DNA from: Plakobranchus ocellatus
Taxonomy: Eukaryota; Mollusca; Gastropoda; Plakobranchidae
Length of the DNA stretch: 24,254 nucleotides
Direction: 5' to 3'
NCBI GenBank assembly: GCA_019648995.1
Contig: BLXT01002664.1
Location: forward strand, 696,361-720,614
A program made the translations under genes and the position numbers. Numbering within the stretch: position 1 is the stretch's first letter; every line of letters starts with the position of its first letter. Under the pieces are notes generated by a model. The model saw only the letters and a list, made by a program, of their open reading frames with translations. It did not search any database and was not told where the DNA came from. Of this stretch, positions 1 through 9,600 are shown one piece after another.

Positions 1-569
1 TTTTTTTTTCAGATTTACTGATTTTCACAATAATTTCACACACTAAATAATAAATACAATTTCTTTTTATCCTTTCTTGATATTTACCATAAGAAGAGTA
101 CATATAAGTATTGATTTGCAGTTTAACATATTCATTGGCTAATTGATTGTTGTATGAACTGTAAAGCTTGTAAAGCTTTTGTTTCAGTTTTAAGGATGAA
201 ATGCTCTTGATGTAATCTTGTGTTTGGCTGAAGGAACTTAAAAATATAATACGCAATTATTTGGGAAGAATGAACTGTAAAGCTTGTAAAGCTTTTTGTT
301 TCAGTTTTAAAGATCAAATGCTCTTGAATTAATCGTATGTTTGGCTGAACTAAGTTAAAAAATAAAATATGTAATTATTTGGAAGGAGGTGAATAATTCA
401 AACTATCCATCCCCATGCTGCTAATCTTAGATCATCGTAAGTGAATGATTGCAACTAGCCACTGTGCCACCAACGTCCCCTCATATATCTTTAGATGCAA
501 ATTTTTAAAGAACATTGAGTGTCACATTTATTTAGGTATGCCACATTTTCTACTGCTTGTTTCTATCAG
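1..569 (+). other. Partial upstream HACL2 intron
   Basis: AT-rich sequence before exon w1 with no segment resembling the upstream HACL2 coding region, so the preceding exon is outside the window. It contains a tandem duplication at 155-386, annotated separately. Confidence 0.75.
155..386. repeat. 116-bp tandem duplication
   Basis: Two consecutive units start at 155 and 271, both with TGAACTGTAAAGCTTG and sharing GTTTCAGTTTTAA, AATGCTCTTGA and GTTTGGCTGAA at matching offsets. Differences are scattered substitutions and small indels, so it is an older local duplication inside an intron. Confidence 0.85.
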
Positions 570-670
570 GTATCTCAACAATCACTTGAACAACTTGTTT
601 GCTGGAGCTTGGGAGAAGCGGGACTTGACACCACTGCCAGTCCTGCGTCCTCAAGCAACCAGAAGACAGA
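570..670 (+). CDS. HACL2: HACL2 exon w1 (first exon in window)
   Basis: The acceptor is the AG at 568-569 after a pyrimidine-rich run, and the donor is the GTGAGT starting at 671. The exon begins with the third base of a codon and ends with the first base of one. It reads [20 protein letters not shown] and then a proline-containing linker, the junction between the PYR domain and the central domain in this family. The open frame runs upstream of 570 to an ATG at 445, but that part has no family similarity and is intron. Confidence 0.9.
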
Positions 671-3600
671 GTGAGTTAGAAAAATTGACTTTGTTGTGAG
701 ACTGTATATTTTTAATCTGCAATCTTTGAAAACAAAATTAATTAATAAGGCCAAGAAGTCTGATAATTTGAAAACAATTTATGTTAAAAAGTAAAGAAAG
801 ACTATAATCAGCCTGAATTTATCAAAGCAAATTTTAAATATGTCCTTAAAAGATGAGAGAGTTTGACTTGCAATGGCTTGTTCACCAATTCGTTTGGATA
901 TCATAAAAATAGTTCTGGAACTATTGGGTGGCATCTTAGAATTAAACTTATTGGAAAGTACCTTTTTTTTTTGTTTCAGTAAGAGTGTCATATTTTTTAG
1001 TTTAAGTAAGTATGTTTCAAATGTTTTACCTATTGAATATTGTCTTATATTTTTCTCCAGTTCAGAAATGTGCAGAACTGATATCTCGTGCCAAAAAACC
1101 TGTGATTCTCGTGGGCAGCCAGGCCACTCTCCCCCCAATCCCTGTGGAAGACTTGAGAAAAGCCTTTGAAGTAATACACTTGTATGAACTGCTGTGGTTT
1201 GAAAAGTTAGACATTTATGAGTAAACTTTATATTTTCAGATTTTTTTTTTTTTAGCTGAAATTGAGCTTTGAAGAGAATTTTTGTTTCAATTGACCCTTA
1301 TCAGTTTAAAATACAAAATCAAACTTAAGATTTCATTTTGAGTCAAATTTAGGATAAAAGGCTAAAAATGTTGAATGTTTTGTTGAGCAAACATACAACC
1401 TTCTTTTAAATGAGGATGTAGACTCAAAAATTAAATATGATGATAAACTTAAAGAAAGTGCTGAGGGAATAAAAGTTGCTATCTTTGTTCATATCGTAAG
1501 ACATGTATTAATCACAATGGGATTTACTATGTTTTTTTGCTAATGAGCATTTGTTCAAAATGTTGAGGCTTAGAAATCACACCCTCTGACATACAGGGCA
1601 AGCTTCATATGAGGATATTTGTACAGTAAGGAAGAGTGCCTCCTCCCTCACCCTTACATTACTCACTTAATCTGAGAATGTAAAACCTTAATATAAATGA
1701 CATACCAAATAGGACAAGGGGTATTCAAAAGGAATATTTCATGGGTATTTTGAAATACTGATGTATGTCCATTAGAGACTTTGAAGAATATTCCATACCA
1801 CCTGGAAGTCATACCTTGCTTCCTCGTGTCAGAGGGGGCGTCGGTGGCACAGTAGATAGCGAATCTGCCCTGAGATTTGCAGATACCCTTCTGTTGTGGG
1901 TTCAAGCCCCACCACTGGCCTCCTGGCCGACGAAGGGCCTGAAAGCCTGAGATCACCATGTTGCGGACAGGCTATGTACATACAACCTTGCGTCAGACTA
2001 ATATATTTTAGATAGTGTAAAGAATTTATGTAAATGGCTATAACATTTTCCTTTTGCAAATTTGGGTAATCCCACTTATTGGATTTGTGTTAGAGTGACA
2101 CACATGCTGTGAATGGTCTGTAAAATTAATGATAGTTTAAACATCTTAACACTGTGTAGAAGTGCCAATCATTATATGGCCAGCAAAGCTCTTCTATCAA
2201 TCTCTGACTAAAATATTGCCTTAGACTGAGAGCATACTGGACGCAGCAGTTCATGTGTCAAACTTCACAGCTGCCAACATGTTTTCGAAAACTGTTGTTT
2301 CTTTGGTGTGAAAGCATACCAAGTCAGCCGCAATTTTCAGCCAGTTGAGGCATCAGGGCTACCCTTTATGTATTACAGCCTGGCTTTATGTCAATCGCTC
2401 TCGTGGATAAGAGAAAGGAGGGTGCCATTATGGTCACATAATTCTGCTGACCGTTAAAGTGCAAGCTCTTTAGGTTTGTCTTGTTGCACAAAGGTGTCAA
2501 GCTTACTTGTTGAGTACAGCATAATAATTGCTACACACAATGCTTCACATCAGTCAGTATCAGTATGTTTCTAGTCGTAGAGGATTGATTTTCAGTTTTA
2601 TTTTTTTCTGTTCTAAAGAATTTGGGCATCCCTTGCTTCCTTGGTGGTATGTCAAGGGGACTTTTGGGCAGGCACAGTCCTATACAGGTCAGACAAAGGA
2701 GGAAAGAGGCATTGAAGGATGCAGATTTGGTCATCCTAGCAGGTTTGGTTACATCCACTTCTATCTTAATTCACTTCATTTATTTTCTATTAAACTAATT
2801 TTAAAAAAAAAGGCTCTTTTTTTTTAATTTGTATTTGATGGGAGGGGTAGAAATCTTATGATTATGTTTTTTTTGTGTGTGTTTATATGCATTTACAATA
2901 GGAGAAAAAAATGAAATTATTGAATGGGGGAGGGGGCAGGTTTTCAGGGTAGTGGCCTAGAGCAATGAGATCCCGGATAAGTGGCTCGAAGGGCTGGAGT
3001 AAGTGGCCTGGATCTCTGCGTCTAGGGTAAAGGCCTGAGATTCTGGGTTTTAGGGTGGTTGAGTTTATGGTAAGTGGCCTGGATTTCTGGGTCTAGGGTA
3101 AAGGCCTGAGATTCTGGGCTTAGGGTGAGTGACTGAAAATGATGAGTTTAACCGTAAGGGATGTTGGTCATAGCACTCCTAGCCTTAGCAGGTTCAGGAC
3201 TGAAAGCCTGAGATCACAAATTTATGGACTGGCTATGTATAATATCCAAACCAAACTCCATGCCCTTTCACTGGGTTTCACTGCCTGGGGGGAACTTAGG
3301 CCTCAAAACACCAGTAATGAACAAGCTCTATCAGAAAAAAAAAAATCCACACACTTTTTAAAGCCTTTTACTTTTTCTAACACTATGCACTTGTTTTCCA
3401 GGCGCTGTGTGTGATTTCAGGTTGGGCTATGGCAGAGTTTTCTCGAAAAAAAGTAAAATTGTGGCAATAAATCGTGACAAGCAGCAGCTCTATAAGGTAC
3501 AATATTTGAGGCTACAATATCAACTTGATGCTTTCCGTTTCACCTGAATTTCAAAAACACAAGATTTAGAAATCAAATTCATAGTGACTCTTCTCTGTAT

Positions 3601-6600
3601 AGTTTGCCAGTGCTTTTAAGCTTTATAAAAAATCTGCTGTTTGTTAATCCGAGTTGATTGCTTCCAAGAGGGGTGATTTGGAGCCTGTTATATCAGTGAT
3701 TTGCTCATTGCTTACCCTTTGAAACCTTTTTTTTCTTTGATAAGATTATTTTGTATCTATTTCACCCAGTTCAATATGAAAATAACTTTGACTTGCACAC
3801 ATAAAAAATACTAATTACAGATTAGCTTGTAATAATCAGTGTTGCCTAGGGTAAATCCTCATCTTAACTGATAGAGGGCTGGCCCAGCTCAGAATTAACA
3901 ATGGCCTATAGCGGGTGTAAGGGGCATAATTGTAATTTACAAAAGTACACATTTTACAAAATTTGTAATAAATTTTAAACCAAGGAAGGTACAAACATAA
4001 TTCAAACACCAAAAAATAGAAGATTGGATGCACTTTCACATGATATATAACACTAAGTATCCGTGATATTATGGGATATTGAAAAAAATTGACAACGCTA
4101 CCTAGACAGTGGGGCTAGGACTAGATCTAGATCTACATTCAGATTCATCATCGTCGGAAGAGTCTAGACTAGCCCATCACCTTCTCCCTCCTCTACATCA
4201 AAATCAACATCACTTTCATCATCAATTTCATCTCCAACATCATCTACAGGGCTAACCACGTCTTCGTCATCTTTATTCATCGATCTCTCTGTCAGTTGCG
4301 ATAGCAAGTTGAAGGTCATTTTGAAAAAAATCGTTACTCTGTAACCATTCATTCAATTTTAGAACAGTAAACGGAAAACGAAAGTAGAACTCTTCCAGCA
4401 GCAGAAACTATTAAGGCCCAGCCACTGTAAAGAAAATAAAGGGGCTTATTCTGTAGTATAAAAGTGTATGCTATAGTCAAATATCAACGGGCGATAGTGG
4501 GCGTTCCCACCAAGGCCCACAAAGGGCGATGGCGGGCAATAACGCTTTTTATCAGTTAATTCAATTTCAGGTTCACCATATTGTTTTTTATATATTTGCA
4601 TCAATACTGATTTTGTTCAACTATCAAAGAGATGATTGCTAGATAACAACCATCAAAATTGTGATGCATTTGCGTTTTATTAGCCTTATAGTGTTGAAAG
4701 TATTCTTCTCTGTTGAAACTGAGATCACCTTGTGGACTGGCTATATACAAAAACCAAACCCTCTATTGAAACTAGGAAACCGTGAGTGCCCTCAAAGATT
4801 CACACTAACATGGTCATCAGTCTTTAGTATACTGCTTGTAAACTCTGTGCTTGTAACATAATAGCTCTGTCAATAGAATCATTTAATTGAGGATCCTATA
4901 AAAAGTAAGCTATAGCATCTTCAGCAGGCTACCCATCTCTCATAGAGCCTTATTTGGACCCTGTTCTCTTTAAGAGATGTGGTCTTAGTTCAGTTCCATG
5001 GCCGGATCCAGCAGAGGGGAGGCGGTTTCAGGGGTTCTGAAACCCTCCCCTGCAAAACCTGTGGATGTTGATATGTACTACTTTAGTGCCAGGAGAGGCC
5101 ATATTTTCGCACTCAAATTGCAAAATTTGTCAGCTTCATGCCCCCTGACCCCCGCCCATTCCCTTCCCTAAGGGGGACGTTGCCTTCTGTACTTTTGTTG
5201 GGGAGCCCCTCACCCCCCAAAGGGGACATTGCCTTCTGTACCTTCTTGATAGGGCCCTGAGTTCTGTTGTAAAATATTTGTAGAAAAAGAAAAAAAAAAC
5301 ACTCACTAATTAGGGCATAAATTTAAAACCGAGCAGCCAAAACATTCTTCAAAACCATAGACAATTTTTTTGTCTTCAAAATGGATTTGTCAGTGATTTT
5401 CAGATATAATTCAAAGTAAATATAGATGAAAATTTCACCAGTCAGAATTAATGTCAACAGAAAAGCACAATAATTAAAAGGGCATGCCTGTGAATAGTGT
5501 TGCTTCATCAGCTAACACAGATAATACTGATGTACATTTTTAAGAATATGCACAGAGAAATCAACATGAACAATGATAATAAGGACAAGCTGAACATTTT
5601 AAAGCATGTTAACAAGGAAAATGAAGATAAATTGATACAGTAGTTTTCAAGCATATGAAAAAAGATCAACTAACACATTTAAAGCATGTGAACAAATAAA
5701 GTACAGGCATATTGACAATTTCAAAGCATATGAGAAAAAGATAGTACAGATAAATAATTTACAATTTTAAAGCATATATGAACAGAAATAACAGAGACAA
5801 ATTTACGTTGTGAAAGCACATGAATAAAGATAGTACAAAATAAATTTAAAAGCCCATTTCTGTCCTACTGATTTTGTAAAGAATAGACCTGCTAATAAGT
5901 GTATTGAAGCATTCCCTGGGCTTGAGAGGAGTAACTTGAGCCTGTCAACTGATGCTCAAGAGTGGAGTGTCCCTTTATATGATAATAATTTATTAATAGA
6001 AATAAAGTATACGTAATAATAGTATGGTTTTTTTTCTTCGTTTCAATTTATGACAAAGTATATTGAAAAATATTTTTCCTATAGTATTTATGAAAATTGT
6101 CTAACATATTTGCTTTGTTTAAATTTATTAAATATTAAAAAATTAAATTGTTTGCCCTGCGTCAGTTTTTTTTTTTAAATGCTCATAATTTCTTTGTTGT
6201 AAGGGTACGGCTTTTTTTTTTTTAGTAAAGTATAGCACTGTCCTCTGTTCCCTCCAGAACTCTGACATGTTCTGGAAGCCAACTCTGGCAGTGCAGTCAG
6301 ATATTGCCAGTTTTATAACAGCTGTGGTCCAAACCCTGCCAGGCTACAAGTGCGATCCAGATTGGGTGAAACTCCTACAAAGCCGAGATATGGAGAAAGA
6401 GCAGGCCAATATGTACGTATTTTAGTGAGGAAAGGTCTCTTACATTTTGCTTTCTCTCTTTTTTTTTTTAATGAGTAATGGGCATCCAAAATAGACACCA
6501 TGAAATATTAGCTGGCGCCTGATTGGCTCATATTCAATTGATATGCTATTGGCCTTGACCTTTGAACTCAGCTGGAGGTCATCCGTGCCACCTGCAGGTT

Positions 6601-9600
6601 TAAAGCATAGATAGTGATTGATAAACTAGGATGGCAAGGATATGTATAACTCAAAGCTTAGTACTGTCAGTTTTAACTGTGGATGGAGGAAATATGCAGG
6701 ATCAGCAAGGGCTTTGTTGTTAAAACTAACATGTGTATGAATTGAAAAATCTGCAGTGCCCCCCCCCACAAAAAAAAAAATGGTTACCAAAATCACCTGA
6801 TTTTTTTTTCAAACATCAATGCAAACAATTAAGTCTACATCAACACAGTCATGTCTCATGGCCATTAAAAAAAAAAAAAGCCAGAAGCTACATTTTAAAA
6901 GTCTCTCACCATTGAAACAGCCTGGAACTTCTATTTTAATAGTGATGTTTGCAATGGTAAAAATTGGATAGAGCTCTGTGTTAATTATGAGCCAAGGTGC
7001 TTGATTTTTTGACTTTATCAAATGGCACTTCAAAAAATGATAAAAAGACTTAAAAGTCATTTTTCTCTAAAGCGCTATGTTTGACATCTTTCTCTGTAGG
7101 ATTGGTTTCTAGACACATTATTATCTTTAAATGCTCACACGCAGTTTCCAGTGATGATTGTAGTTTATTGTTGATAACATCTTTCTTTCAATTTAGAGCC
7201 AAGGGAGCAGAGGTTACCGATGTCCACCTGAACCCAGTTAAAGTGCTGAACTTGGTTGAGGATATGCTCTCAGATAATGCTATACTTGTGGCAGATGGAG
7301 GTGACTTTGTGGGCACTGCTGCCTACATCCTCAGGTGGGTTACTAGGTTGATTGTAGTATTTCTGGCCAGCCACTCTGTTACTGCTGAGGACACTTTATG
7401 AAATGTAAATTGCTGTCCATTTTTGTATCTCTTGATGTGGCAGCTTCATGTAGCTAGGAATCTTGAGCTCTTTTTACTTCTGAGATTGAGATGAATGTAT
7501 AATCAATGACAAATGATGATTCGCTTTTTACAGAATTTATTAATACCTGGCTAGAATCAAACAGGATTTACCAATTTTTATACATGCCAGTAGCCATGGA
7601 AACGCTGCCAGCAAGGCAGGCGGAGGGAAATGTCAGAAAGTGGCCTCTTTTTTATCTTAGGCTATAGTATAATTTGCAGACTAGAAGTGCACAGTCAAAC
7701 ATTGACCTCATGCGGTGTTCTTGCTGTCCATGTTGAAGAGGGCATAAATATTTTCAGGAAATGGAGAAAGAGAAGGGCGTGAGGGTTGCTTTGACTTGTG
7801 ATGGGGCAGCAAATATGCATTATGGAGTGGATTAAAGCCTGTGCAGCACACTGTAAACAATGACATTTTTACTGACTTTGAAGGTTGTTTGGGAGTGAAA
7901 GGGAGAAATAAGTCCATGTGCTTGATACTAACCTTTTAATTACCTTTACTTCTGTGAAGAAACTTTGAACTCTAAAATTTATCTTTACACATGATCAACT
8001 ATGAGCCAATTTTTCAAAAAAAGAAGAATTAAGAAAATACTTGACTTTTCTCGGTAACCTTTAGACCAAGGGGACCATTGATGTGGCTTGATCCTGGTGC
8101 TTTTGGAACCCTGGGTGTTGGTGGAGGTTTTGCTCTGGGGGCCAAGCTTTGCCGGCCGGATTCGGATGTGTGGATCATTTACGGTGATGGATCTCTGGGC
8201 TTCAGCATAGCTGAGTTTGATACGTTTACGAGATTCAAGGTGAGAACTGTGATTACATGTTTGTGTTTGGGGCGCATGTGATGTTCATAAGGCTTGACAG
8301 AAATAATCCTATAAGGGACTGATAAAGGAGGCTGGAGACAAAGAGACAGAGAAAGAGGTGTTTTGTGATAGCATACAAAAATGAATAGGATTGAGCATGA
8401 TGGAGTCCCAGAGGCAGGGAAGATAGAAGCAAGTGGATGAATGAGTAGGAAACAGTCCCACAGGGGACTGATTAGGGAGGCTGAAGACAAAGGGACAGAG
8501 AAAGAGGTGTTTTGTTATAGAAATGGATGCATGTGTAGGAAATGTCTTCAAGGATTTAGAGCAAATGGATGGATGTGTAGGAAATGTCCTCAAGGATATT
8601 TTAGGAGGTCAAGGGACGTGAACTAAGGGTAGTTTTAACAAAACCATTTGTTCTCATAGTAGAAACAGTATATGTGTCCAATTTCAAAGTAAATAGTTAC
8701 TTAGAGAGTCAAAAAATAAAACAACAATGTGCAAAGTTTAATTCATACACACAAAGGAAAAAGAAATGCAGAGATTTTAGTTTATAAATAAATGAATCAT
8801 TGTAATGAACTTATTTAAAAATTGGCCGCTAAGTAAAATAATAATATACTCCCCACAAAGCTAGGAAATGAAATACATAGATATTTTTATATCGTACAGT
8901 CATGAAGGGTATATTCATTCCCTTTTTCAAATATTGGTTATGGTGGATCAGAGAGCCAATGCTTTAGCCAAATATGAGAACTTTGAACACGTTAAGGTTA
9001 TCTAAGGTCAAAATCAATACAATGACAGTAAAGTGATTAATATGCAGTTAAAATGTTTGAGCAGATTCTTTATGAATTTAAATAATTCTATGTCTATGTA
9101 ATTTTATTATTGGCTAAAATTGAAGATTTTTCTCTTTATTCACTCAGACCCCCATTCTAGCATTAGTAGGGAATGATGCAAGCTGGATGCAGATCTCGAG
9201 AGAGCAAGTTCCTATCTTTGGCTCTAATGTTGCCTGCAAGTTAGAGGTATGAGAATGTGTAGAATAATAAATTGGCGCAGTGAATTTAAAACTTAGCACC
9301 GTAGTTTTACTTCTTAGACTTGATCACATATTCTCACATATTATTTTGTATTGTTCCTTATTCAGTTTCAGTTTTTACACATTTTTGTGTTCGATATATA
9401 TAACTTAAATGTTTCAGATATTATCATTATTATTATTTTAATACATACATGATTTTTTACTCTTTTTGCATTGCATTTTGAAAAAAAAATTATGCCTGAA
9501 ATGAACTTTTTCATATTATAATCTTTTTTCAAACTTACAAATTAACAACATGGCTACAAGTTATTGTTTCAAATTCAGGAATTAAAAGTGTCCAATCTTT

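Larger units (their letters stand above)
3497..6257 (+). other. Longest HACL2 intron (w4-w5)
   Basis: A 2761-bp intron rich in repeats: a CTAGAT patch (4101-4173), a short acidic antisense frame (4164-4352), the third SINE tail (4712-4762), a GC-rich hairpin block (5000-5245) and a degenerate tandem array (about 5590-5850). A short direct repeat GGGCGATAGTGGGCG/GGGCGATGGCGGGCA lies at about 4489-4540. No exon resembling HACL2 is present, and none is needed because w4 joins w5 without a gap. Confidence 0.8.

Noticed and set aside
445-569. ATG-started extension upstream of exon w1
   Set aside because: It has no similarity to the family, and a proper acceptor precedes 570; the missing N-terminus is much longer.
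1845-1912. Functional tRNA gene
   Set aside because: The A and B boxes are perfect, but the anticodon loop is oversized, the acceptor stem does not pair and a SINE tail follows.
2528-2827. 99-codon plus-strand open frame over exon w3
   Set aside because: It is a shadow: the conserved HACL2 peptide is read from 2619 in a different frame.
3020-3125. TAGGGT/TTAGGG words suggesting interstitial telomere repeats
   Set aside because: They are isolated words inside the 71-bp minisatellite unit, not consecutive TTAGGG repeats.
5590-5850. Evenly spaced repeats reminiscent of a CRISPR array
   Set aside because: Cores are degenerate, spacers are themselves similar, and the genome is animal.
8179-8593. 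Antisense frames of 94-103 codons over exon w7 and the minisatellite
   Set aside because: They arise from the antisense of coding sequence and from repeat periodicity.
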